64,000 bases of DNA from Mycobacterium sp. D16Q14 (lineage in GTDB: Bacteria > Actinomycetota > Actinomycetes > Mycobacteriales > Mycobacteriaceae), in assembly GCA_002013415.1 (NCBI GenBank), contig MAEX01000023.1:23561-87560 (forward strand). The letters run 5' to 3'. The position numbers were made by a program, and so were the translations under genes. Of the stretch, positions 16,896-24,950 are shown one piece after another (positions within the stretch are counted from its first letter, which is position 1; each line of letters opens with the position of its first letter). The notes beneath the pieces are model-generated. The model worked only from the letters and a program-made list of their open reading frames with translations. It was not told the origin of the DNA and did not search any database.

Positions 16896-17759
16896 CTATT
16901 GGTTGGCGCAGGTGACCCATCGGCTGCTGATCCGGGCGAACCCGGCGACACCGGTCTTGGTCTCGGTCTTTCCGCCGGCCGATGCGGTGATCGTCACCCG
17001 CGATGAGGCGGTATCGCCATTGACGACCGACTTTTCGACCTTGTCCACGTTGATCTTCAGATCGTCGGGCTGCCCCTCAAGGTCCGCGTCGGTGATCGTC
17101 ACGCAGGACAGCGCGTTGAGCACGTCGAGGTTCTTGGCGCCGAGCGCGGCATAGAACGCCTTGAGCACGTTCGTGAGCTCGCGCTCCTCCTCCTTGGTCG
17201 ACTCACGTGGTACCGACGAGGTGGTGGGGCCCGGCACCGAGATGCTGGTGGTTGCGGGTCCCGTGTTCGACGTTGTGGTTGTGGTCGAGGTCGAGCGTCC
17301 GGTGCTGGTGGGCGTGCTGGAAGAGCTGGTGGCGATAGGGGTGGTGCTGCTCGTCCTGGTCCGTGACTTTGTGGTCGTCGTCGTGCTGCTGGTCGGCGCC
17401 TCGGGGTTCACGAGAGGCACGCCGAGCTTCACGGTGGGGCGCGATAGGGGTGTGTCTTCGATCGTCCGGTTGTTCTCGACCCAGAGCCCGACGGCCACCG
17501 CCGTCACCGCGACCAGGCAGAGCGCCAGCACTCCGATGACGATCTTGGTGGCGTGCCTGGCGACGAACCTGCGTGTGGGCGTCGGTTCGGCGGCGACGGC
17601 GGCCTCCAGGTCGTAGTCCACCGACTCGTCGTCGCCGTCCTTCGGTGCGGGTTTGTCCGTTGCGACCTCGTCATGGGCGGGGACGTTCTTACCCTCGGCC
17701 TCCGGGGTGCCGGCACCGGTGGCGTCGGGCTTGTCCTCGGCTTTGTCTTGGTTGCTCAA
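16896..17759 (-). CDS. Single-pass membrane protein with Ser/Thr-rich extracytoplasmic stalk
   Basis: A 287-residue protein of unknown function. Residues 1-65 are acidic and probably disordered, one transmembrane helix follows (VIGVLALCLVAVTAVAVGLW, about 74-93), then a low-complexity Thr/Ser stalk (about 122-185). A globular C-terminal domain of about 100 residues (LTNVLKAFYAALGAKNLDVL...) resembles the NTF2-like fold of Mce-associated or lipoprotein-type mycobacterial proteins, with a possible disulfide between two cysteines. The start is TTG 17759 behind a strong GGGAGGGA. The stalk may be O-mannosylated. It is 30 bp downstream of chorismate mutase and may share its transcript. Confidence 0.82.
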   Translation of the reverse strand: MSNQDKAEDKPDATGAGTPEAEGKNVPAHDEVATDKPAPKDGDDESVDYDLEAAVAAEPTPTRRFVARHATKIVIGVLALCLVAVTAVAVGLWVENNRTIEDTPLSRPTVKLGVPLVNPEAPTSSTTTTTKSRTRTSSTTPIATSSSSTPTSTGRSTSTTTTTSNTGPATTSISVPGPTTSSVPRESTKEEERELTNVLKAFYAALGAKNLDVLNALSCVTITDADLEGQPDDLKINVDKVEKSVVNGDTASSRVTITASAGGKTETKTGVAGFARISSRWVTCANQ

Positions 17760-17789
17760 CGGATCCCTCCCTGTCGGTTCCAGCCGGGA

Positions 17790-18092
17790 TTAGTGTCCCA
17801 ATCTGCCGCGGCCCAGGCGCAGCAGCAGCATGGCGAGAGTGTGGCCTTCCTGGCCCAGTTCGCTGAAGCGCTCGAGGACCTTCATCTCGCGGCTGTGCAC
17901 AAGGCGCGGGCCACCGGAGGCCATCCGGGCCTTACCGATTTCGCGGGAGACCTCGGTGCGCCGCTTGATCGCGGACAGGATCTCCGCGTCGAGCCGGTCG
18001 ATCTCCTTGCGCAGCTCATCGATATCGGGCGCGGGCTCAGTAGCTTCGCCGACATCTTTGTGGCTGGCGTTCTCGGTCATTTGAGTAGTCAT
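17790..18092 (-). CDS. Intracellular chorismate mutase (AroQ class)
   Basis: This enzyme turns chorismate into prephenate, the branch point to phenylalanine and tyrosine. The 100-residue protein has the AroQ helix-1 pattern ELRKEIDRLDAEIL, RRTEVSREIGKAR and the C-terminal helix ending RLGRGRLGH. It matches M. tuberculosis Rv0948c, which is activated by complex formation with DAHP synthase (established). ATG 18092 is the start. A 173-nt leader that encodes an aromatic-rich peptide and contains two hairpins lies upstream, so attenuation by phenylalanine or tyrosine supply is likely. Confidence 0.96.
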   Translation of the reverse strand: MTTQMTENASHKDVGEATEPAPDIDELRKEIDRLDAEILSAIKRRTEVSREIGKARMASGGPRLVHSREMKVLERFSELGQEGHTLAMLLLRLGRGRLGH

Positions 18093-18162
18093 TCTGTCTC
18101 ACACTTTCTCTTGGAGCGGTTCGATCCGCAATGCCGCCCCGGAATCGGGCCTCACAAGAGAG

Positions 18163-18196
18163 GAGCCCCGTAGTCCGGTAGCGGACTGCGGGGCTC
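18163..18196 (-). terminator. Attenuator terminator-type hairpin before chorismate mutase
   Basis: On the minus strand GAGCCCCGCAGTCCG pairs with CGGACTACGGGGCTC across a 4-nt loop, with a single mismatch or wobble. It is followed by a pyrimidine-rich CTCTCTTGT rather than a pure U-run, which is common for mycobacterial terminators. It ends about 70 nt before the chorismate mutase start. Confidence 0.7.
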
Positions 18197-18205
18197 GTGA
18201 ATCGG

Positions 18206-18265
18206 CTAGACCACGGGCACCGGAGTCCGGTACCCGTAGAAAAATCGCTGGTGGTGGTCAAGCAC
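18206..18265 (-). CDS. Aromatic leader peptide of the chorismate mutase attenuator
   Basis: A 19-codon frame, GTG at 18265 to TAG at 18206, reads MLDHHQRFFYGYRTPVPVV. Four of five consecutive codons (18230-18244) are Phe-Phe-Tyr-(Gly)-Tyr, the amino acids made downstream of chorismate mutase. A -10 element (TACACT, 18278-18273) ends exactly 7 nt before the GTG, so the transcript should be leaderless. The aromatic codons run into the first of two hairpins. This layout is that of ribosome-mediated transcription attenuation as in trp and phe operons. Translation and regulation are inferred. Confidence 0.75.
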   Translation of the reverse strand: MLDHHQRFFYGYRTPVPVV

Positions 18266-18278
18266 ATCGAAGAGTGTA
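18213..18278 (-). promoter_or_regulatory. Promoter and first hairpin of the chorismate mutase attenuator
   Basis: The region holds the -10 box at 18273-18278 and, inside the leader peptide frame, an 11-bp inverted repeat with one mismatch (ACGGGTACCGG / CCGGTGCCCGT on the minus strand, 18213-18237). The nonamer AGTCCGGTA (plus strand) occurs in this hairpin at 18224-18232 and again in the downstream hairpin at 18172-18180, so the two stems can exchange strands. This supports mutually exclusive structures. Confidence 0.65.
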
Positions 18279-18354
18279 GCCGAGATGCGAGGAACGCTTG
18301 CGGGAAGTGCGTCAGGCCGAGGTTGTCCCTCGTCAGCGGTAAGTTAGATCGGTC

Positions 18355-20763
18355 ATGGCGAATCTTTCTGAACCAGCACTTTTTGATATGCCCAGCGCCT
18401 CGGGTTCCCACAGCGAGGCGTTGCTCGAGGGGCTGAATCCGCAGCAGCGGGCCGCCGTCGCGCACGAGGGGTCGGCGCTGCTCATCGTCGCCGGCGCCGG
18501 GTCCGGCAAGACCGCGGTGTTGACCCGTCGAATCGCCTATCTGCTGGCCGAGCGGGACGTGAGCCCGGGGCAGATCCTGGCCATCACCTTCACCAACAAG
18601 GCCGCCGCCGAGATGCGCGAGCGCGTCGCGAACCTCGTGGGCCGGCGTGCCAACTCGATGTGGGTGTCGACGTTCCACTCCAGCTGCGTGCGCATCCTGC
18701 GGAACCAGGCCTCACTGCTGCCCGGATTGAACTCCAACTTCTCGATTTACGACTCCGATGACTCACGGCGGCTGTTGCAGATGATCGGCCGCGATATGGG
18801 CCTGGACATCAAGCGCTACTCACCACGGCTGCTGGCGACCGCCGTCTCCAACCTGAAGAACGAGCTCATCTCGCCGGAGCAAGCGGTGGCCAACCTCAGC
18901 GTCGATGATGAGGCCGGTGAGCTACGCCGAATCGTCGCCGATGTGTACGGCGAGTACCAGCGGCGCCTGCGGGCGGCCAACGCTCTGGACTTCGACGATC
19001 TCATCGGTGAGACGGTCGCCGTGCTGCAGCAGTTCCCGCAGATCGCGCAGTTCTACCGCCGCAAGTTCCGGCACATCCTGGTTGACGAGTATCAGGACAC
19101 CAACCATGCCCAATACATATTGGTCCGCGAACTGGTAGGTGCTCACGTGGACCGTACGGTCGATCCGGACAGCCCGGAACCGGCGGAGCTGTGCGTGGTG
19201 GGTGACGCCGACCAGTCCATCTATGCCTTCCGTGGCGCCACGATCCGCAACATCGAAGAATTCGAGCGCGACTATCCGAACGCGAAAACCATTCTGCTGG
19301 AACAGAATTATCGGTCCACACAGAACATATTGAGCGCGGCCAATGCCGTCATTGCCAAGAACACGAACCGCAGAGAAAAGCGGCTGTGGACCGATTCCGG
19401 CGAGGGCGAGCTGATCGTCGGTTATGTCGCGGACAACGAACACGATGAGGCGTCCTTCATTGCCCGCGAGATCGACGGACTCTTCGATCGCAGCGACGCC
19501 AACTATGGCGACGTCGCGGTGTTCTATCGCACCAACAATAACTCCCGGTCGCTCGAAGAGATCTTCATCCGAACCGGTATCCCCTACAAAGTTATTGGGG
19601 GAGTGCGGTTCTACGAGCGCAAGGAAATCCGCGACATTGTCGCCTATCTGCGGGTGCTGACCAACCCGGGCGATGCGGTGAGTCTGCGGCGGATCCTCAA
19701 CACCCCTCGTCGGGGCATCGGGGAGCGGGCCGAGGCGTGTGTTGCCGTACACGCGGAGACAGCCGGTATCGGCTTCGGGGAAGCGCTCGCGGATGCCGCC
19801 GCGGGCAAGGTCGCGATGCTGAACTCTCGCTCGGAGAAGGCAATTGCCGCCTTCATGGACATGCTCGACGAGATCCGCGCCACCCTACGCACCGATCCGG
19901 GGGCGTTACCGGATATCGGCGATGTAGTCGACGCCGTGCTCAACCACACCGGGTATCGATATGAACTGGAGAACAGCAGCGACCCCCAGGAGCTGGCGCG
20001 TCTCGACAACCTCAACGAATTGGTCAGCGTCGCACATGAATTCAGTGCCGATGCGGCAAATGCTCAGGCGGCTGGGGAAGATCAGCCGGTCGACGACGAG
20101 GATGTCGGCGCGCCCCCGGGAAGTCTCGAGGCGTTCCTGGAGCGAGTGTCGCTGGTCGCCGATGCCGACGAGTTGCCCGAATCGACCGCCGGTGTGGTCA
20201 CGATGATGACTTTGCACACTGCCAAGGGGCTGGAGTTCCCGGTGGTCTTCGTTACCGGCTGGGAAGACGGCATGTTCCCGCACATGCGTGCCCTCGGCGA
20301 TCCGGTGGAGCTGGCCGAGGAACGTCGGCTTGCCTACGTCGGGATCACGCGGGCGCGTCAGCGGCTGTACCTGAGCCGGGCCAAGGTGCGCTCGTCGTGG
20401 GGGCAGCCGATGATGAATCCGGAATCGCGTTTCCTGCAAGAGATTCCGCAAGATCTGATCGAATGGCGGCGCACCGATCCGCTGCCGGGGCGTATCGCGA
20501 CCGGTGCCGGAAGCTACGGCGGCGGGGGCTATGGATCCAGTGGATCACGCGGGGGTGGCGGCTCGCTGGGTGCTCCGTCCAAAAAGCGCACCAAGCCGCT
20601 GCTGGTGCTGGAGCCCGGTGATCGGGTGAGCCACGACAAGTACGGGCTGGGCAAGGTCATGGAGGTGACCGGTGTAGGCGAGAGCGCCACATCGCTCATC
20701 GACTTCGGCAGCGACGGACGCGTGAAGCTGATGCACAACTTCGCGCCCGTGCAGAAGCTCTAG
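18355..20763 (+). CDS. uvrD1: ATP-dependent DNA helicase UvrD1/PcrA
   Basis: A superfamily 1 3'-5' helicase used in nucleotide excision repair and, in mycobacteria, stimulated by Ku (established). The 802-residue protein has Walker A GAGSGKT at residues 47-53, motif Ia (ITFTNKAAAEM), motif II DEYQDTN, motif III GDADQSIYAFRGA, motif IV QNYRST and motif VI VGITRARQRLYL. The C-terminus carries the Gly-rich linker and Tudor-like tail (LVLEPGDRVSHDKYGLG) of PcrA/UvrD proteins that contacts RNA polymerase. The start is ATG 18355. It is divergent from the chorismate mutase attenuator. Confidence 0.97.
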   Translation: MANLSEPALFDMPSASGSHSEALLEGLNPQQRAAVAHEGSALLIVAGAGSGKTAVLTRRIAYLLAERDVSPGQILAITFTNKAAAEMRERVANLVGRRANSMWVSTFHSSCVRILRNQASLLPGLNSNFSIYDSDDSRRLLQMIGRDMGLDIKRYSPRLLATAVSNLKNELISPEQAVANLSVDDEAGELRRIVADVYGEYQRRLRAANALDFDDLIGETVAVLQQFPQIAQFYRRKFRHILVDEYQDTNHAQYILVRELVGAHVDRTVDPDSPEPAELCVVGDADQSIYAFRGATIRNIEEFERDYPNAKTILLEQNYRSTQNILSAANAVIAKNTNRREKRLWTDSGEGELIVGYVADNEHDEASFIAREIDGLFDRSDANYGDVAVFYRTNNNSRSLEEIFIRTGIPYKVIGGVRFYERKEIRDIVAYLRVLTNPGDAVSLRRILNTPRRGIGERAEACVAVHAETAGIGFGEALADAAAGKVAMLNSRSEKAIAAFMDMLDEIRATLRTDPGALPDIGDVVDAVLNHTGYRYELENSSDPQELARLDNLNELVSVAHEFSADAANAQAAGEDQPVDDEDVGAPPGSLEAFLERVSLVADADELPESTAGVVTMMTLHTAKGLEFPVVFVTGWEDGMFPHMRALGDPVELAEERRLAYVGITRARQRLYLSRAKVRSSWGQPMMNPESRFLQEIPQDLIEWRRTDPLPGRIATGAGSYGGGGYGSSGSRGGGGSLGAPSKKRTKPLLVLEPGDRVSHDKYGLGKVMEVTGVGESATSLIDFGSDGRVKLMHNFAPVQKL

Positions 20764-21102
20764 AACAGTTTTGGGAACAGGCTAGCTGTGCGCCCTTGGG
20801 TTCCTGGTAATGCGAGCACAGGACGCCCAGATCCAGCGGGAAATGCCGCGTGGTTAATTTCGGCGACGGTTATCGCGCCTCCATGTTGAAGATGAGCGTC
20901 CGCGACAACCAAGATCATGCCGCAACTTGCAGTTGATTTGCGATCTGTGCATCTGGCGGGCCCGTGTTGCCCCGTCCTTTCGATGTGCCGTTGATTGATC
21001 CTGTTATCTGGTGCCTTGAGTCGTGGTCATCTACCGCTGGTGCTGATCGATTTAGAGAACTTATCGCCGTCTTCTACGAGGCTTTATATCCGTAGGAGCA
21101 AC

Positions 21103-21177
21103 ATGGCGAGTGAGGTTGCTTCGCGGATCGCGGCCCTCGGCGCTTCAGTGTCATCTCCCTTCTCTGCAGCTGACTGA
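21103..21177 (+). CDS. Possible small protein of 24 residues
   Basis: ATG 21103 is preceded by AGGAG with 4-5 nt spacing and opens a frame reading MASEVASRIAALGASVSS and ending SPFSAAD before a TGA. It could form a short amphipathic helix. No homologue is recognised, and it sits just upstream of the promoter for the next gene. It may be chance; the ribosome-binding site is the only real support. Confidence 0.25.
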   Translation: MASEVASRIAALGASVSSPFSAAD

Positions 21178-21183
21178 CGGTCG

Positions 21184-21213
21184 TTGACATCCTGTCTAGA
21201 GACGGCATATTGT
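21184..21213 (+). promoter_or_regulatory. Sigma-70-type promoter for the secreted PLA2-like gene
   Basis: TTGACA at 21184-21189 and TATTGT at 21208-21213 are separated by 18 bp. This is a near-consensus housekeeping promoter about 54 bp before the ATG at 21267, unusually canonical for a mycobacterial region. Confidence 0.6.
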
Positions 21214-21266
21214 TTGCCATGTTCCTATGAGCGCTCTCTTTATGAGCCCATAAGACTGGGGGGGCT

Positions 21267-22569
21267 ATGTGGTTGGGTGAAGTGACGAGCTATCGCTGGA
21301 TGGTTAGGTGCCGTCTCGGTTTGGCTACATGCTGTGTCGCGTTTGCGTCGGCAGCTAGCCTAATTGTGCTGGTTGCACCAGCTATGGGCATGACCGTGGC
21401 ATTCGCGGATCCTGGCCCCACTCCAGCACCGCTGCCGCCGAACGTTCCTCAACCCCCTGACATGCCGCGTATCGAGAGTATTGGTGGGGCACAAGCGAAG
21501 ACAAATACGCCTCTGGGGTTGGGGTCAGGTACTGGACCTCCCTTGGCGGCCGCGCGTGAGCGTGGTGACATTACGGTGCCGATGTTCGCTCACGATGGCA
21601 TCTACCTGTCGACTTCGTGGCCGATGCACAATGTGGTCTGGCATCTCCCCGGTGAGATGACGCTGACCCCCGGCGGCGTGGACGGGAGATGGTGGAGCCA
21701 TCTACTCCTCGCCGGACGTGGATTACCGCATTCGCCCATATTCCGGATCGGGCGCAGACATCGTGGTTACCCGTAAGACCGTTTTTTCGGGGTCGACGAT
21801 CCCGTTTGGACTGCGTCTGCCCGATGGCACGCACATGCGGCAAGGTACCAACACGATCTTGATCGAGTCCGATCCGAAACCGGGGCATCCAGCCTCGACT
21901 GTCGCCACGGTCTCGATTCCGACTGCCGTCGATGCTAATGGTGTTCCGCTGCAGGTGACCCCGAAGCTCGGACCCGGATTTCCGCCTGGACAGCAGAATA
22001 TTGCTGCCGACCTTGGGCCAGCCGACCCGTTGGCGTTCCCGGTTACTGTCACGATTGCTTACCGTCCCGGCGAACTTCCCACCACAGGAGCATTGAGCTC
22101 GGAGTGGCTAGGCATGCCCGAAGGTATGCCACCGCCCAAGATTGTTCCTAACCCTGCCGACTACGTAGCCGATCCAGAGGGCCATTACAGGCCCGGTGCA
22201 GTTGACCTGAGGTTGTACCGACAGCGACACGCGGGGGTCTGTCTGGGTGGGCCCAATACATTCGTCGGTGGGGACGGTCGTTCAGTTGACTTCTTAGCGG
22301 GCTGTCAGAAACACCAGATGTGTTATGACGTCACGCCGGCTCGTACTTCGGTGTCAGCGTGTGACGGGATTTTGTTGTCGGACATGAGTATCGGATGTAC
22401 CGCCGCGTTTGGACAAACCGGTGATGATTACGCAGCTTGCCTGCAAGCGGCCAACGACCAAGTGGCGTGGGTGAAAGCGAACATGTTGCCCGGGCCTCTC
22501 TGTCAGCCCATCACTCCTACCGCCAATACCGCTGTACTTCCTGCGACCGGTAACCGTTACTGCGGATAG
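21267..22569 (+). pseudogene. Secreted protein with phospholipase A2-like cysteine pattern, frameshifted
   Basis: Two frames form one gene. The 5' frame (ATG 21267) gives a signal peptide with a long hydrophobic core ending at AFADP, then a Pro-rich segment. The 3' frame continues from about 21686 to 22569. Reading passes through if one G is removed from the GGG at 21684-21686 (GVDG joins DGGAIYSS). Near the C-terminus GCQKHQMCYD, ACDGILL and SDMSIGC recall the PLA2 Ca-loop/active-site helix and its disulfide partner helix, with Gln where PLA2 has the catalytic-site Asp after His. About 433 residues if repaired. Function is unknown; it may be an error or a true knock-out. Confidence 0.6.
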
Positions 22570-22576
22570 GCCAACT

Positions 22577-23431
22577 GTGACGAATCCAATCGAACACCGA
22601 CTCATTAGTCGGCAGCGCGCCCGGTCGCATAAACGTATTGTCTACTGCTCACTTCTTGCAGTCGTGCTGGTTGTTATCCCTGGCATTTGGTTGATCGGCT
22701 GGGGTCGACCGAACGTAGGCTCGTTCGGAGTTCGTGGGTATGTCGCTAGTGCAGACCCGTGGCCGGGCCCTGGACCGGGGCCAAATGGGGCACCTCCTGG
22801 TGGAGGCGCCGAGTTCGTACCGCCGAACGTGCCGCAGGTCCCCAATTACAACAGCGGGAATAGTCTTCCGCCTCTGAATCAAAGCGGATCAGTCGATATC
22901 AACAATCCGGGGCCAGCTCAACAAGCTCCGGCTCAGGCTGGGCAGAACTCGCCAGCGCAATCTTCAGGACAACCCGCTCATGGGCAACAACCTCTCACGT
23001 ATGACAACGCCCCTGGACAGATTCAGAAAGGCTCACCGCAAAAGCCCGGTGAGCCTCCACAGCGACCGCTGCCCCAGTGCAACGCGACTTGGACGGGTGA
23101 AGCGGTTGTGAACATACACCCCACCCCCCAAGGCGGAATTCTGTGGGCAGTCAAGTTACTGCCCCTGGATGCAAAGTACGGCGACATTGAATTTGAAACT
23201 GAGATCATCATCAACAATGTTATGAAAGTTAACGGGTACCAACCGCATATTGAGCCTTGGTACTACTTGTTCCACGGCTCGATGACCAAGACGGTGCAGA
23301 CTATAGGGAACGCCACGCCCTACACTCTTCAGCCTGGAGATACGCTCCATTTTCTCTGGATATGGACGTCGGTCGAACATCCGCCGGACGGAGCAATGAC
23401 CGAAGTCCAGTGCACTTACTGGCCATCGTGA
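22577..23431 (+). CDS. Membrane-anchored Pro/Gln-rich exported protein
   Basis: A 284-residue protein with a basic N-terminus, one hydrophobic helix (about residues 22-43: YCSLLAVVLVVIPGIWLIG), a Pro/Gln/Asn-rich spacer (about 60-165) and a beta-rich C-terminal domain (about 168-284) with two cysteines. It starts at GTG 22577, 7 bp after the preceding gene, and the Pro-rich FVPPNVPQVP stretch echoes the PPNVPQPP of that neighbour, so the two are probably partners in one operon. No known family is recognised. An uncleaved anchor or a signal peptide ending at YVASA are both possible. Confidence 0.75.
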   Translation: MTNPIEHRLISRQRARSHKRIVYCSLLAVVLVVIPGIWLIGWGRPNVGSFGVRGYVASADPWPGPGPGPNGAPPGGGAEFVPPNVPQVPNYNSGNSLPPLNQSGSVDINNPGPAQQAPAQAGQNSPAQSSGQPAHGQQPLTYDNAPGQIQKGSPQKPGEPPQRPLPQCNATWTGEAVVNIHPTPQGGILWAVKLLPLDAKYGDIEFETEIIINNVMKVNGYQPHIEPWYYLFHGSMTKTVQTIGNATPYTLQPGDTLHFLWIWTSVEHPPDGAMTEVQCTYWPS

Positions 23432-23455
23432 CGGACGTGAGATTGAGAGGGACTT

Positions 23456-23875
23456 ATGGCCGATATCGCTGAACAGGTACTCAGTGCAGTTAGACCGGTG
23501 TTGGCGGATCTGACAAGGACAACACGATTTTCTCCCAGCGTGAGGCCCCGCGCCCGAACCATCCGTGACTCGCGAGACTTGGTTGTTCTATCTGTCGACG
23601 ATCGTGCGATTGGAGTGATAGCGGTTGATATCGATTCGCCGCTGGCCATGAGAGTCGCGCATGTTGCGGACCAAGTGTCAACTCTGATCGCAGAGAATCT
23701 GAGAGACGATGGCAGTGCAATTGCGTGGCCGGCTTCCTCTGAAGGAAATCGCTCTCTTATGGCGGAGGTCCGGGATGGAATCGCAGTTTGGGTTTCGCCG
23801 TACAACGACAGAGGTCCTACAACCCCGATTGGGTTACTGGGCCTTGAGGTGAGAAAAACTAATCCCCAAATTTAG
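23456..23875 (+). CDS. Hypothetical cytoplasmic protein
   Basis: A 139-residue protein without signal peptide or membrane segment, starting at ATG 23456 behind GAGAGGGAC. It has alternating beta/alpha patterns (LVVLSVDDRAIGVIAVDID, then AHVADQVSTLIAENL). It is the third gene in the inserted block behind two exported proteins, an order that could suit a cytoplasmic partner or immunity protein, but there is no direct evidence. Its 3' end overlaps the convergent M23 peptidase gene by 17 bp. Confidence 0.7.
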   Translation: MADIAEQVLSAVRPVLADLTRTTRFSPSVRPRARTIRDSRDLVVLSVDDRAIGVIAVDIDSPLAMRVAHVADQVSTLIAENLRDDGSAIAWPASSEGNRSLMAEVRDGIAVWVSPYNDRGPTTPIGLLGLEVRKTNPQI

Positions 23876-24950
23876 TGAAACTGAGGCCCTTATTCGCCAA
23901 CCAGCCCTGCGGGTCGATGCGCTGTGAACCACCCAGCAGCACTTCGAAGTGCAGGTGCGGGCCGGTCGAGTTACCGCGGTTGCCGATGGTAGCGATGCGG
24001 TCACCCGCCATCACTCGCTGACCCACCGATACTTCCCAGGTGTTGATGTGGCCGTACAGAGTCACGGTGCCGTCCGAGTGGCGGATCTTGACCCAGGCGC
24101 CGTAGCCGGCGGTCGGGCCCGTCGCGATGACGACGCCGTCCGCGGCGGCCACGATCGGAGTGCCGATGCTGTTGGCGATATCGATGCCACCGTGCAGGGC
24201 ACCCCAGCGGTAACCGAAGCCGGAGGTGAAGGTTCCGTTGGTCGGCATCACGAAGCGCGGGCCGGACAACCGCTTCTCGCGGTCCGCTCGCTCGGAAGCG
24301 AAGGCGGTGGCCTTCGCCAGCTGCTCGTCGGTAATCGAGGTGTCGGTGGCCAGCGGCCCGGAGATCAACTGCGGCCCGTGGGCGGCCATCACCGCTGCGG
24401 AGCTACCCAACGCAAGGCTGTGACGATCTGCGGCCGTTGCGGCATCGTGCTCGCTCAGCGCGGTGTACCCGGCGGCGGCAGCTGCACCGGCGGCCATGGC
24501 TGCCAGGGCGATGCGGGTCTTACCTACTTGACCGATCTCGCGGCGACGGTGTGCGCCTCCGCTGCTGATCCTGGGCAGCTTGTCGGTCGGGGTGTCTCGA
24601 GGATCTCTGGTGCGTGCGGCCGAAGCGGCGAACCAGTCTGCGGTGGCCTCAATGGAAGCGCGGATCCGATCGGCTTCGTCAGTGTCCTCTTCCCAGTCCT
24701 GCTCGATCTGGGCGAGAGCGGCCTGGTGCTCCATCTCGGCGCCCTCTTCCGGGGCGTTCTCGTAGACGTCGTAGTCCTCAAGCTCGGGGCGTTCCAGCGC
24801 ATCACTCAGGCCGAACTCGTCGATCGGCACGATGTTGGTGATCTCGTTCTCACTCGGTGCCGCGCTTCGATCACCACGCGTGCGTGTCGTTCGATGCTGT
24901 GTCAAAACCTCGCCAGTCTTCCGTTCGGCGTCACGATCTAGCGTGACCAA
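23859..24950 (-). CDS. M23 family peptidoglycan endopeptidase (LytM domain)
   Basis: A cell-wall protein of up to 363 residues. An acidic cytoplasmic part is followed by one hydrophobic helix (IALAAMAAGAAAAAGYTAL) and an extracytoplasmic LytM/M23 domain. The zinc ligands are His253 and Asp257 (HGGID) with His334, and His332 lies in the HLH motif, so the enzyme should be active on peptide cross-links. The start is unclear: TTG 24950 is the longest choice, with no good ribosome-binding site; a start at an internal TTG about 15 codons later is possible. Orthologous position to M. tuberculosis Rv0950c. A CRP-like site lies 76 bp upstream. Confidence 0.9.
   Translation of the reverse strand: MVTLDRDAERKTGEVLTQHRTTRTRGDRSAAPSENEITNIVPIDEFGLSDALERPELEDYDVYENAPEEGAEMEHQAALAQIEQDWEEDTDEADRIRASIEATADWFAASAARTRDPRDTPTDKLPRISSGGAHRRREIGQVGKTRIALAAMAAGAAAAAGYTALSEHDAATAADRHSLALGSSAAVMAAHGPQLISGPLATDTSITDEQLAKATAFASERADREKRLSGPRFVMPTNGTFTSGFGYRWGALHGGIDIANSIGTPIVAAADGVVIATGPTAGYGAWVKIRHSDGTVTLYGHINTWEVSVGQRVMAGDRIATIGNRGNSTGPHLHFEVLLGGSQRIDPQGWLANKGLSFTKFGD

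Larger units (their letters stand above)
20764..21266. other. 503-bp non-coding gap at the left edge of an inserted block
   Basis: No conserved gene is visible. The only frame with good initiation signals is a 24-codon one at 21103-21177 (listed separately). Base composition is visibly less GC-rich than in the flanking uvrD1 and sucC regions. A promoter (21184-21213) serves the gene at 21267. I see no terminator with a U-tract after uvrD1. Confidence 0.6.
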
